From Eucommia ulmoides (Eukaryota; Streptophyta; Magnoliopsida; Garryales; Eucommiaceae), in assembly GCA_016647705.1 (NCBI GenBank), contig CM028332.1, positions 28,401,300 to 28,465,299 on the forward strand: a stretch of DNA of 64,000 nucleotides. The letters are read 5' to 3'. Shown here one piece after another: positions 47,300 through 58,479 of the stretch. Each line of letters begins with the position of its first letter. The stretch's first letter is position 1. The notes beneath the pieces were generated by a model. It was not told the DNA's origin. It was given only the letters and a program-made list of their open reading frames with translations, and did no database searches. A program made the translations under genes and the position numbers.

Positions 47300-47932
47300 A
47301 GGGTATGTTTAGCTGTAAGGATAAAAAAAAAAAAAAAAGAGAAAATAATATTTTTATTTATTGTAAAAAAAAAATTATTTTTTCCAGTGTTATTTAGTTG
47401 AAAAAGAAAATGAATGGAGTGAACATAATTCAATTGAATGTAATTTACTATTTTACCTTTATATATTACAAAAATAAATTAAAAAATCTATTCTTAAGGG
47501 TATAATTCTAATTTTGATACTTTTAATCATTTTTCTTTAATTTTTCATCCAACCAAACATGATTGTTTTTTCTTCATTTTCTTTTTCATTCATTTTCCAT
47601 ACAATCAAACACATCTTTAGGGTACTTTTGGTTGGAAGAATGGAAAAAGAAAAAAAAAATGAGAGGATAATAAAAAAATTATTTTTTTCTAGTATTATTT
47701 GGTTAGAAAAAAAAATGAAAGGAGAGAAAATAATTCACTTTAATATAATTTACTATTTTACTCTCATATATTATAAAAATAAATTTAAAAGATCTATTAT
47801 TAAGGAATGTAATTGTAATTTTAATATTTTTTTTCTCAAATTTCAATAATTTTCTCTCCATTTTCACCCTAAACTTGAGAGGACAAAAAAAGAGTCATTT
47901 TTTCCATCCTATTTTCCTTCTTTACCAAACAA

Positions 47933-47972
<40 letters not shown>

Positions 47973-48042
47973 TGTTTTTCACCTCTTTTTCTTTTTCATT
48001 TTTCCATTCACTCTATTTTCCACCCAACCAAGCATACCCTTA
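47300..48042. mobile_element. Two or three MITE-like copies, adjacent or nested
   Basis: The copy at 47300-47617 runs from GGGTATGTTTAGCTG to the complement of GATGTGTTTGATTGTATGG. The next, 47619-47935, runs from GGGTACTTTTGGTTGG to the complement of GGATTGTTTGGTAAAG. They align with each other over their whole length, including ATATAATTTACTATTTTAC and AATAAATTNAAAANATCTAT. A further end, the complement of AAGGGTATGCTTGGTTGG, lies at 48042 and may pair with 47300, which would make one element inserted in another. No coding content. Confidence 0.6.
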
Positions 48043-48798
48043 CCCTCCACCCCCACCCTCCCATCCACCACCATTGGCCCCACTCCGGTGAAATATTTTT
48101 TTAATTTGTAAAAAATAAAGGGATGAAAAAAAAATATATTTTGTTAAATTAGGGATATTAGTGTGAAAAGATTAAGGGGATAAATATTTAAAAAAAATAA
48201 AAAATTAAGGGATACTTATGTCATTTAGTTTTTAATTATTTTAAACTTACAAGGGTAAAATTGACATTATAATAAAAAGTTTATTATTTTTTAAGAGAAT
48301 TAAATGATGTTAAATTTTTTTACTCTTAGAATGTTTTTATTTTCTGATTTGGTTTGTAATTCTTTTTTGTTGTTTAAATTAGCTGATTGTTGATCTTAAA
48401 TAGGTTGCTATAGAGATTCAATTCATTGCTTTTTATCTTCAATTAGTGTCTGGGCATCGCTAATTTTTTAAAGACATTTGGAAGACCAACCCCTAGTCCC
48501 TTTCGCCACAAAATCAATTATAAAGATCTCTTGGTTTTATATGAATGTTATAAAAGAAAAGGAGGAGGAGAATTGAATTATGAACTTGTAAGAAATTAGA
48601 ATTATAATTTGTGGCAGATCTATAAAATTAGTTGAGGATTTTTTTTATTTTTTATTTTTTATGAGTTTAACAGGGTAAACTCCTAAGGGATTTAAAAAAA
48701 AAATTAGGGATAAACATAAAAAAAAATTCAAAAATTGTGAGAAACCTTGGATTTTTAACAAACATAACATTTTTCTCACTCTGAAAAGAATGTGTTTA

Positions 48799-48829
48799 AG
48801 CCCATTAAAATTGGTCCAAGAGAAGCCCA
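48799..48829 (-). promoter_or_regulatory. Two site II-like (TGGGCT) motifs upstream of RPS13
   Basis: AGCCCA at 48799-48804 and 48824-48829 gives TGGGCT on the minus strand twice within 31 bases, about 240-270 bp before the ATG. TGGGCY site II elements are typical of plant promoters for ribosomal and organellar housekeeping genes and are bound by TCP factors. The S13 paralog has a TGGGCC at 56796-56801, about 120 bp before its ATG. Confidence 0.5.
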
Positions 48830-49069
48830 TGACGTGTAGTGCATTAAGTCCATTATCGAGTTTGAGTTAGTCTAAAGTTCGGCCGGCGGCGAGTCCATAA
48901 ACTCCTCAGGGAGTCCGACAGCCGGCCCAAACAACGATCCATCCACTGTGCTGCTTAAGGATAAGGAGTTGGAGGGGGAGGCTAGTGACTCGAATCCTCT
49001 TCAGCTCTTCTCATCTTCTCTATCCATATTTCTTCAAACGGTTGAATCGGAAGTTTACAGATTGAGAAA

Positions 49070-49755
49070 ATGGCGCCGGCACTGGCAATGCCCGTCGCAC
49101 GGTCGCTATCTCTTATCTGCAACACCAGCACATTCGGAAATCGTAATTCAAATTATGTCTCTTTCGCTTCTCCATCCCGTCCCAAGGTAATACCTAATTT
49201 TTGTCTTTTGATGTTTCATCAAACATGGCGGAATGTGGTTATTCTGTTGTTTTTTCTTTGGTAGATTGGTCGTTTGTCCATCAGATGCGCTCGTATTGGA
49301 GGCGTGGAGATTCCCAACCATAAGCGGATCGAGTGCTCGCTGCAGTACATCCATGGCATCGGGCGTTCGAATTCTCGCCAAATCCTGGCCGACCTCAACA
49401 TGGAGAACAAAATCACCAAGAATCTCTCCGAAGAAGAGCTCATTGTTCTCCGTGGCGAAGTCTCCAAGTACTTGGTCGAAGGCGATCTCGTAATAATCCC
49501 TAATCTCTACTTCGCCTAGGGTTTATGAGATTTTACAGTGAATTGAATCCTTGATTACTGTTTTCAAATGTTTGGTGTGTTTTGCAGAGGAGATTCAATG
49601 GGCTTGCGATTAAGAGGTTGAAGGATATCAGGTGCTACAGAGGAATAAGGCATATCAAGGGTTTGCCCTGCAGAGGGCAGCGCACGAAGAACAATTGCAG
49701 AACTCTAAAGGGTAAACGGGTGGCCATCCCAGGGAAGAAGAAAACACCCCGTTGA
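49070..49755 (+). CDS. RPS13: 30S ribosomal protein S13, chloroplastic (three exons)
   Basis: Exons at 49070-49186, 49265-49489 and 49588-49755, all GT-AG and phase 0, give 169 residues, the usual length of the plant nuclear-encoded plastid S13. Residues 1 to about 46 are Ser/Ala-rich with few acids ([20 protein letters not shown]), as in a chloroplast transit peptide. The S13 core follows: [34 protein letters not shown] (helix-two-turn-helix contact), [40 protein letters not shown], then the conserved C-terminal [15 protein letters not shown] and a basic tail GKKKTPR. S13 sits in the head of the small subunit and touches 16S rRNA and P-site tRNA. A diverged copy lies 7.2 kb downstream on the same strand. 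The start is set by conservation of the leader. No damage is seen. Confidence 0.97.
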
Positions 49756-50890
49756 TCGGGTTTGTTTCCTCTTTTTCATTTTTTTTTTGTGTAATTTGAT
49801 TTGTGGCAATCTGATCATACTTGGTAGAACATCAAAGCTATTTCTATCAATTTCCTCCTAATTGGAATTGCATATGCTGTTTGCATTTCTTCTTTTGAAT
49901 GGAATTGCTTTTGCTTAGCTTCAATTTGTGTGTAAAGAAAAAGGCATTTGGTGATACTGCTTTTCTTATGTTTTCTTGCTTGCATTTGTTAGTGTTTCTG
50001 TATAAAGTTGGAGGAAGCACAGAAATATGGGAACAAGAGAAATCTGTTTTTGTGTTCTGTTCCAAGCTTCTTGTTGTTTGATTGTTCTTTTCAGACTTGG
50101 TTTTTGCCTTTATGGTTCTATGCAGTGAAAATAGTTTTTTTTTTTTTTTTTAATAATCCGGGCTAGTTTACGCGTACCTCAACTAATCACCTTACTGGAT
50201 GATCTTAAAGTTGCATTTCTCCACATCGGCCTGATGTGTATTCTTGATTAAATTCAAGATTTAATTTTAAGTGTGTTCCCTAAGAGAGTAAAGCCCTCGT
50301 TACGCCTCCTCTTGCCAACAGGACTAACCCTCTTGCCAACTGGACTAACCCTCTTGGATATAGAGGTTGAATTGCATGGATTTTTTAAAAGAATTACATA
50401 CGTTCATTTGGAATTTGAATTCCCAAGGTTCCAATTTCGTGCAACCAAACACGGCCTTAGAGAAATTGAAATAATGAATACCATTACTCACAAAATGTTC
50501 AACAAAAATTATGCACAAATTTTCAGGCTAATAATTTGAATGATTATTTTTTTTTATGTTAGATTTTGATTTTTGAATTCATGTTTATATGTAAGCTTGT
50601 GTTAATTCTTTGTGAATACTTTGTTTGCAAGTTATTAATCCAATGACATAATTATGCTATATAATCAGTAATTTTGTGTCATGCGATACATGCGTTTATA
50701 AACTGGTACACCGGAGGTGCATCCTTCTTGATCTCTACCCAATCGCACAATGTTACAAAAATATAGAATTCTATCTGTCTTTTTTATCAGCCAATTCTGA
50801 ATTAAAGATTTTGTGTCAAACCAAAATACTTGAGCATTAGCTCTCGACGGTTGACCGCAGAATTTTAAGAGAAAATATGAAACGATTATT
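49756..50890. other. 3' flank of RPS13 and intergenic DNA
   Basis: T-rich 3' untranslated-like DNA to about 50130, a poly-T run at 50137-50150, then a patch at 50155-50460 (CGGGCTAGTTTACGCGTACC, then a doubled CTTGCCAAC-GGACTAACCCT) that looks like a piece of a dispersed plant repeat. No gene is seen. Open frames here lack recognisable features. Confidence 0.5.
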
Positions 50891-50908
50891 TTAATATATG
50901 CAAAAGGA

Positions 50909-53900
50909 ACAATAAGAGATATACAAAAGTATCTATATATAGACAATGACTAGGATTAACATAATGGGTCTAGGGTTTAAACTAGTGGGCCAAGACCCAT
51001 ATACATATATTGACATCCTCTTTAAACTCAAGGCGGTAAAGCAGACATGAAGTTGAATTTGGAAACCAGAGCATGAAAATGTTTTAGTGCATGTGCTTTG
51101 ATAAAAATATCTATTGTCTAATTGACAGAATTGATAGAGTGGGGGATAGACAGTATTCTAGAAAATGTGATGACGGATAAAGTGATAACTAGTCTCGATG
51201 TGTTTGATGCGTTCGTGGAAAATATCATTATGGGTGATCTGGATAGCACTCCGACTGTCATAATTTAGAACAATAGTTGCATGGAGGAGTCTTTCATGTC
51301 AGAAAGGAGCCAGCGAAGCCAAAATAGTTCTTGTGTTGTGTCAGTTATGGCATGATACTTAGTTTCAGTACTAAAATGGACAACCACAATTTGTTTATTA
51401 CGATGCCAAAAAATGAGTGATTCACCCAAGAAGTAGAACGTCTGTCAATGGTATTCCCAGCCCAATCGGCATCCGAATAAGCTTGTAAAGTAGGAGTAAA
51501 TTGGGCAAACAAATAAAGCCCATAAAACATGGGGCCTTTGACATACCAAAGAATGTGAAGGACAACCGAATAGTGAGTGGTCAGAGGAGCAAACATGAAC
51601 TGGCTGACTTGATAGACATAGGTAATGTCTAGGCAAGTAATAATGAGATATAAAAACTTGCAACTAACTGGCAATAGAAAGTGACATTCAGAATAGGAAA
51701 ACCATCTAATAGAGTAAGTTTGATACTCGACTCTAGATAAGTGTTTGTAGTGGTGGAGCCAATGATGTCGATTTTGACAAAATGGTCAGATGCATATTTG
51801 GTCTGATAGAGGGTATCCATATGAATTAGATGAAACTTCAAGGTGGAGAAAGTAGGGGAGCACGCTAAGATTTTTCATCTTGAATTTACAACTTAGAAAT
51901 TTTTTGAGTTCAGAGATGCCGCCTGTAATGTTCATGTCATTCACAAACAATAAACGGATAATCCCATTGGCAGTTTGGCGAAGAAACATGGCGGAATCAT
52001 GAGCATTGGATGTGAACCCAAACTTTTAGGTGGTGGTGCTGAATTTTGTGAACCAAGTACAAGGAGTTTATTTGAGACCATATAAGGCATGACTGGGGTA
52101 GTATACTTTGTGTTGAGTAGCAGTTGGGCCAGGAGAGGTATGAATGTAGAATTCCTCAAAGAGGCTGCTATTTGGGAAGACATTCTTAGCATCCACTAGA
52201 AAAAGGCTCCATCTACGAATGGCAATAATGACAAAGAGAAAATATTATTTTTATAGTCAATGCCAAATTCCTTAGTGATTCCTTTATAAATCCAAGGGAT
52301 TTGTAAAATGAAGGGATTTCAAAATCCTGAATTTTGAAATAGGTTGCGTTTAGGTAAGGGATTTGATAAATTTAAGGGATTTGTGAAATGAAGGGATTTT
52401 AAAATTCTGGATTTTAAAATCCGTTCATTTCATAAATCTCTTATTTGGATAATAGTTTAAGGCGAAGTATTTGAACGTGTAATTTCAACAAATTATAGGA
52501 ACAAAACAGAACATAATGGAATTTATGGGAACAAAAACAGAAACCCACATACCAAACCCAAATCCAAGAACAAATTGAAGAACAAATTCAACTAAATCCA
52601 AGAACAAATTCAAGAAAAATCCTAATCTGTAAACACAAGAAACCCTGATCAACCGACGTTCGATTTCGATTTCGAAGACGAAATCATCGTTCGAAATGGA
52701 GTCGAAACCCTAATCTGCAAACACAACCTTCACAAATCGAGTTCGATTTCGATTTCAAAGACGAAATCGTCGTTCGAAATGGAGTCGAAACCCTAATCTG
52801 CTTCGATTTTGAAGACGAAATTGTTGTTTGATTTCAATTTCATAATCGTTGTTCGATTTCGATTTTGAAGACGAAATCGAAATCGTCGTTTGATTTCGAT
52901 TTCTAAATCGAAATCGTTTTTGCAATCGATTTCAATTTCGAAGACGAAATCGTCTTCGAAGGCCCTAGACGACAGCAAGTTCGGACGATGACCAACCTTA
53001 TAGGCAGAAGACAATTAGCGAAGAAGACGGAGCAGAAGAACAACACAGGCAAACGGAGCAGAAGACAATTAGCGAAGAAGACGACGCAGAAGAACATAAA
53101 CGAAGGAAAACAACACAGGCGAGAACGAAGGAAAATGACATAGGCAAACGAGAAGAGAGTGAAACAGTGATAAAAGGATTTCACAAATTCAACCTCTCCC
53201 AAAATTATTTCAAAATCCCTCTATTCACCCAAAAAAGAATTTCACAAATTCTTTCTCCTATTACCCAAACAAAGGATTTGCCAAAAGTGGATTTCAAAAT
53301 CCCCTAATCAATTGAAATCCCTCCTATAAATCCTTCGTCCAAACACAACCTTATTGATAAGGTAAGCTTTATAGCAATTAATGGAACCATCAGAAAGTGC
53401 TCTGATCTTGAACACTCACTTTCATACAATAGGATTTTTCCTAGGGTGAGGTTGACAAGATCTTAAGTGTGAGTTTTGGTTAGGGCATAAAGTTACTCAA
53501 CCATTGTTTTCTGCTAAAGAGTGTTGATATTGGCCTCTTTATAGGATTGCGATATACAGATTAAGGATGGTAGAAAAGCAATGACAATTAGTGAGATAAG
53601 AGAGGCGTTGAGTTACCCTACTAGAGCAAAGAGAGTTATCTGATGCTGTAGAAGGTTGGATCTCAGAAGGAGCCGAGGCAAAACCTGTTTAAACATGGAT
53701 TCGATGTCTTGTAAATTGACTGAAGATGGAGATGAAGACGGGGCAGTGTTAGTTGTTGTAGTGCCAAAGTTATTTGACTTGTAGTGCGACTGATTATAAG
53801 AACTCCGAGAGCGGGACTGATTTCCATTTGATTGGCTCCCAAATGATTGAGGTAGAAGTTCAACACAATCTGCAAGGTATTGATCTTGTTCTTTGCATGC

Positions 53901-55663
53901 CTTACAGAGGCAAGATAGGCATTTGAGCAGTTCGTGTTCTCGTGAGTGACAATACTTGCAATACAAGGGTTTTGGTCATGAATTTGACTTGCTAGCTAGT
54001 GTAGCAGGAGTGACATTTATATTTGGTCCTTGGTGTGTTGCAATACGTGTTTTCTCTCTCAGTAGATTTGAAACGACATTATCAAGGGTTGATATCTCAT
54101 CACGACATAGTATTGAGGTATGGACAGGCTCAAATTATGACTTGATTGTCACTAGGAACTACATTAGACGCATCTTATTTTGATAGTTTGTGTTGAGAAT
54201 GGCATCCTTGAGGTGTTTCCAGGCTGGCTTAGAGAGAGCCAACTAATCCCACACGACATTCATATGACGTAGGAAATTATTGATAGACTGCTTAGGTTCT
54301 TGGTGGATGTTGTGGAGGGTGGAAATAAGTTAATACCAATGTGAAAGATCAATCTCGATGTAGCAGTAGGCGAGGAGATTTCAAACTTATTTAGCCATCA
54401 AGATCTGCCTTGGTGTTGCAGTGGGCGAGGAGTCTCAAACTTCTTTAACCATCTCGAATCTACCAAATTCAATTTTGATAGATGGGATTATAGTAGAATA
54501 AAACCATGTGAGGATCTGATGATTTTTGTTATCCCAATCTTCGAGACGCTCAGCAAAATTTTCAACATCTTCTTTATCTCCGTGGGTAGGCAACTTAATG
54601 TCCCCTATCACAATAGGTTACAATTTTCGCCTACATAGGAAACTAGACATTTCTTGAGCCCACAATATGTAGTTCGACTCATTGAGAATAGTAGTAACAA
54701 CATATTGTGAGTCTAATCTCCCCATGGGCGCAAAAACTAGAGTGTTTGAGGGTCAATCGGGTTAGAAACTACACAAATATAAGGGAAACTACGTTCCTTG
54801 AGTCTCAAATGAAAAAACGGAGCCCAGAAAAATAATTAGGAGGTTCAAAAATCTTAGGAATTGGTCTAACTTGGTCAAAAATTGATCAAAAATAGGCTGA
54901 ACAAATCAAAGGAAGGAGGGGGGTTCTCGAACTAATGGCGTGGTAGAAAGAAGGTGATATGGCGGATGAGCAGGCAGAAGAGTGGACTCAACCTTTGGAT
55001 GATGTGGCAAACATGGCTGGTGATGTAGATAGTGACATGGCTGCAAGGCTGACATAACAGGCGATTGTATGCCACGTGGTTCCTGGCGTGGCACCACAAA
55101 CAATTTATTTGTTGATGTGGCACTGACATAAACTTACGTAACAGATGATGTGGCGTTGCTGATGCGATGCTAACGTGATAGAAAAGATGATGCAACATGT
55201 TGTTGACGCTAACGTGGCTAGCTAACTTGGCAGCGATGAGGTGTATGAGCGACACGTGTTGGAGGTGCATAAATTTTCTTCGACGCTTGAGGGCTAGTAT
55301 GTTGTCCTTTGGAGGTGAGGTTGGTGGTTTCACCATGGAGAGAGGATGAGGATGATGTATGTGGGTTGTTCTAGGATCAACGGTTGTTGTTGGAGAGGTT
55401 AAAAACAGTGACAACTTCACATGTTACTCTGGTTCAGCGTGGAGGAAAGGTTGGATTGCTCTCCGGTGGCGTTGGACTCACTGTTTCAATATGAGTAGCC
55501 CACAAATTTGCCCTAACCTGATCAAAATTTCCCGCTGCACACCCCTAGGTACAATAAACAAAGATGTATAGAGATATTTATATATAAAAATTAACTATGG
55601 TTAATATATTAGACCTAGGATATAACTTAATGGGTGAAGTCCAATGTATTAACATCTACTTTG
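50909..55663 (-). mobile_element. Decayed Ty1/copia fossil, minus strand
   Basis: Ends of about 110 bp at 50909-51018 and 55551-55663 are direct repeats (ACAATAA, ATATTTATATATA-like, TTAATAT-like, TAATGGGT, then TTAACATC/TTGACATC). They are probably parts of the two LTRs. Between them, on the minus strand: RNase H and RT end at 51345-51674 (YSDADWAGNTIDRRST), RT middle at 51786-52192 (ITGGISELKKFLSCKFKMKN), RT start around 53350-53480, and a gag zinc-knuckle-like region at 53613-53966 (CKYCHSREHELLKC, then Ser/Asn/Gln-rich). The span 53970-55550 is gag-like or leader. An inverted-repeat element is inserted at about 52294-53350. Strongly broken, so old. Confidence 0.75.
52294..53350. mobile_element. 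TIR element inserted in the minus-strand copia
   Basis: The RT region of the copia is interrupted here. The left inner end AGGTTGCGTTTAGG (52341) and the complement of the right end AAGGTTGTGTTTGG (to 53350) are inverted repeats; both continue with GGATTT-rich DNA of the type AAGGGATTTNTNAAA. The first 47 bases (52294-52340) repeat a block found at 52376-52430. The interior has two 86-bp direct repeats (52640-52800) of CGATTTCGATTTCGAAGACG followed by TTCGAAATGGAGTCGAAACC. No transposase and no clear target duplication, so the superfamily is open (hAT- or MULE-like). Confidence 0.55.
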
Positions 55664-56795
55664 CAAAGTCTACCTAACACTATAAGAACCATATGTATTT
55701 TAAAAAAATAATAAAAAATAACAGTTTCGTGAGAGATCCCAATTTTTGTCTAAATTCTATATTTTCAATTTACAGGACTTTAATGTCCTTCCGAATGCAA
55801 TGTTTCCTATAATATTGGCTTCATCTGTAAGTTTTGACGTATGCCCACATTTTTTTTTTTTTTTTTTAAAGGAAATAGTTAAAAGATCAAATGATATGAA
55901 AAGAACAGGCAAAATAAAAGCTGTATCTTACAGTTAAAAAAGAATGATATACATATTTTAGAAGGTCTAAAGAAAATATCCATTTATATATTTTTCGAAC
56001 ATCATCTTGATTTTTTTGCTGTGTTGAATTCAATCTATTAAAAATTTAAATGCAAAATTCTAACATGAAAAAATTAACAATAAATTGTGGTTGGATGATT
56101 GTTTTTATGATTAAACATAGATTTGAATTCGTCATGAACGAAGATTTAGAACGATGTCCATTTATATATATTTGGTTGCAAAATTTAGGATTTGTTGAAT
56201 TCAACATGGTATTGAATTTAACATGTCACGGTTTAATCTAATTATGAAAAAAAGATTAAACTACAATTATAACCTATGATTATTTTCATATTTTTTTATT
56301 CAAAAAAAAAAGATGTAGTTTGAATACAAATGAAAAGATAAGTTCATGACTTCATATTTTGAGGGATTTTAAAAGCAAAATTTCAACGCGAGAAATCTAA
56401 CAATAGACCGTGATTCAATAATTAATTCAAACATAGATTTAGATTCCCCATAAATGAAAGTTCAAAACAACATCCATTTAAATAAATTTTGCTGTCAAAT
56501 CTAGATTTTGTTGAATTCAAAAATCATATGTAACCATTCAATTTAATTATAAAAAACATATAAAAGTAGAAAATAAAGAATTAAAATACAATTATGACCT
56601 ATGATTCGTTTTATATTTTTTAATTGGAAAATAAAGGTTTAATTTGAATACAAATGAGAATATTGATTCACGACGTCTTTTGAGAATAATGTGTAAATTT
56701 ATAAAATAAAGGGATTAAAACGAAATAAGACGAAACCAAAGTATAAATAAGGGCAACGCCGGAAAAGCTCTCCGATGCGGTGACGACATTGACAT
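55664..56795. other. AT-rich DNA upstream of the RPS13 paralog
   Basis: About 1.1 kb without genes, between the copia fossil and the promoter of the S13 paralog. Most of it (55960-56700) is the tandem repeat listed separately. The last 100 bases are GC-richer and include the segment shared with the RPS13 promoter. Confidence 0.6.
55960..56700 (+). repeat. Diverged tandem repeat, about 320-bp units
   Basis: Two full units and part of a third follow each other. Repeated landmarks include TTGTTGAATTCAA (about 56023, 56193, 56510), TACAATTATNACCTATGATT (56262 and 56587), TTTGAATACAAATGA (about 56317 and 56652) and CTAACAATAGACCGTGATT (56398) matching TTAACAATAAATTGTGGTT (56073). The unit is non-coding. 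A diverged member lies on the minus strand at 5815-6145. Confidence 0.7.
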
Positions 56796-56920
56796 TGGGC
56801 CAACACGAGTCCAGAAACTTCTAAAGAGTCCGATAGCAAGCCAGCGCAGGCACGAACCACACGGCTCCGTCAAACCTCATTGCGAAGACCCTCATTGTTG
56901 GTCCTCTTCTCGGCTTCGAC
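56796..56920 (+). promoter_or_regulatory. Upstream region of RPS13 paralog, duplicated from RPS13
   Basis: TGGGCC at 56796-56801 is a site II-type motif. The segment from about 56807 (GAGTCCAGAAACTTCT, then GAGTCCGATAGC-AGCC) aligns with 48891-48925 upstream of RPS13 (GAGTCCATAAACTCCT, then GAGTCCGACAGCCGGCC). So the duplication took in promoter-proximal DNA as well as the coding part. Confidence 0.6.
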
Positions 56921-57576
56921 ATGGCTCTCTCCCTCCCTCTCTCCAAATTCGCTCGGCGGGTTCAATCGAAATGGAGTCTCCATCTAGAAAAAGTGGCGCC
57001 GGCGCCGCTCGCTGCTGCACCACCGTCGCTGTCTCTGATCCGCAACATAACTACAATCACAGATCGCGTTCGTGTGGGGGGCGCCGGTATTCCAATCAAC
57101 AAGCGCCTCGAGTTCTCTCTGCAGTACATTCAGGGCATCGGCCGTTCGACCGCTCGCCAAATTCTGGCGAATCTAAGCAGGGAAAACAAAGTCACCAGGG
57201 ATCTCTCCCAAGAAGAGCTCATATCTCTGCGCGATGAAGTCTCCAAGTACTTGACAGAAGGCGATCTCGTAACAATCTCTCTCTCTCTCTCTCGTAATTA
57301 TTTTCTTATTCGAGCGAATTTTGAATTCGGCTTTTCGATTCTGCATTTTTAGATTGTTATTCTGCTTATAATGAACTGATAATTGTAATGGTTTTTGTGT
57401 ATCGAATTTTGAAATGGTGGCAGAGGAGGACCACATCGAATGAAATCAAGAGGCTGAAGGATATCGGGTGCTTCAGAGGAACACAGCACGCCAGCGAAGC
57501 CAACAACGAACAATTGCCGGACTTTAAATCAGGAAAGAAGAAGGAGAAGGAGAAGAAGAAGAAGAAGAAGAATTAA
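56921..57576 (+). CDS. Diverged S13 paralog with new N- and C-termini (possible pseudogene)
   Basis: Two exons, 56921-57268 and 57424-57576 (GT-AG, phase 0), give 166 residues. Residues about 50-116 are a good S13 core (VRVGGAGIPINKRLEFSLQY, IQGIGRSTARQILANL, EVSKYLTEGDL), close to the gene at 49070. Three things differ. The codon matching the RPS13 start is GTG (56993, Val25), and translation must begin upstream at 56921, which gives a leader MALSLPLSKFARRVQSKWSL that is basic and free of acids, like a mitochondrial presequence. Intron 1 and its flanks are missing. After RRTTSNEIKRLKDIGCFRGT the C-terminus departs from S13, lacks [12 protein letters not shown], and ends in a Lys/Glu-rich tail. 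In some rosids a duplicated chloroplast S13 serves mitochondria, so that is one option. The damaged tail argues for a pseudogene. Confidence 0.6.
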
Positions 57577-58061
57577 TATCGCTAATAGGTTTGTTTCCTT
57601 CTGTGTGTAATTGATTGGTTGTTCCGAAATGAATCAATTATCAGGAATTGCTTGCTTATTTGATGGAGAAGATAGATGATGAATTTGCAATTCCTAGCAA
57701 CTTGTTAACTTCAACTCTTTTTTGGTGCTACACAAGGGTGTTAAGAAGATTGATGGGATTCTTTTATAATTTGTTCTTGAAGGTACAAATTAAAAATAAC
57801 TACAATTTATTAAAAAAAATAGATCATAAGTTAACATGTAACAATGATTTAAAAACGAGATTGGACTAGCGTTTAAGCGTTCGGACCTTTGATCAATCTT
57901 ATAAACAAATCGGTTTAATAAAACAGCAAATACCAAGACGTGTTCGCTTGGTCCTATGACAACATGGTAGGACTAACATTTGATATTGTTACGCACAAGT
58001 TGCCTATTAAAAAGGAGATTAAACCAATCAAACAAAAGCTCAAAAAGATGAGACCGAACAT

Positions 58062-58447
58062 TAGGGGTGGGCAACGGGCGGGTTGAGGCGATTTGGGCCA
58101 AAACCGCAAACCAAACCAATAGTATGCGGGTTGGGTTACTTTAAACCGTGGATCACTCAATAATATGCAGGTTGGGGCGGGTTAGAGTGTGCAAGTCGAC
58201 TGTTTTAAATCGTGGGTTACCCAATAGTATGCGAGTTAGGTCTATTTTTGGGTTAGACTAATGAAAACCATGGGCACCAAGTATTTTGAGTTGGACATTG
58301 AAATATAATAAATATTACTAAAAAAAAAATCATTACATTACTAAAGTTTGCAAAAGAAAAAAAAAAAATTACCACAAAATTACAGTAACACAGAAACAAG
58401 AAAAAAACTACAATATAATTTATAAACCATCACAAAATAAATAAATA

Positions 58448-58479
<32 letters not shown>

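Larger units (their letters stand above)
44904..48780. other. AT-rich intergenic DNA with MITE-like copies
   Basis: About 3.9 kb with no supportable gene. It contains MITE-like repeats at 45054-45448 and 47300-48042 (listed), a GC-rich island at 46753-46895 (listed), a poly-T run at 47937-47970, and a stretch at about 45670-46130 whose ends share a loose TGTNANATCNNA motif and might be a TRIM-type miniature retroelement. The last is weak. Confidence 0.5.

Noticed and set aside
49070-57576. The S13 genes as a piece of plastid DNA inserted in the nucleus
   Set aside because: Both copies have spliceosomal introns and N-terminal leaders, and S13 is not normally plastid-encoded in land plants. 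They are nuclear genes.
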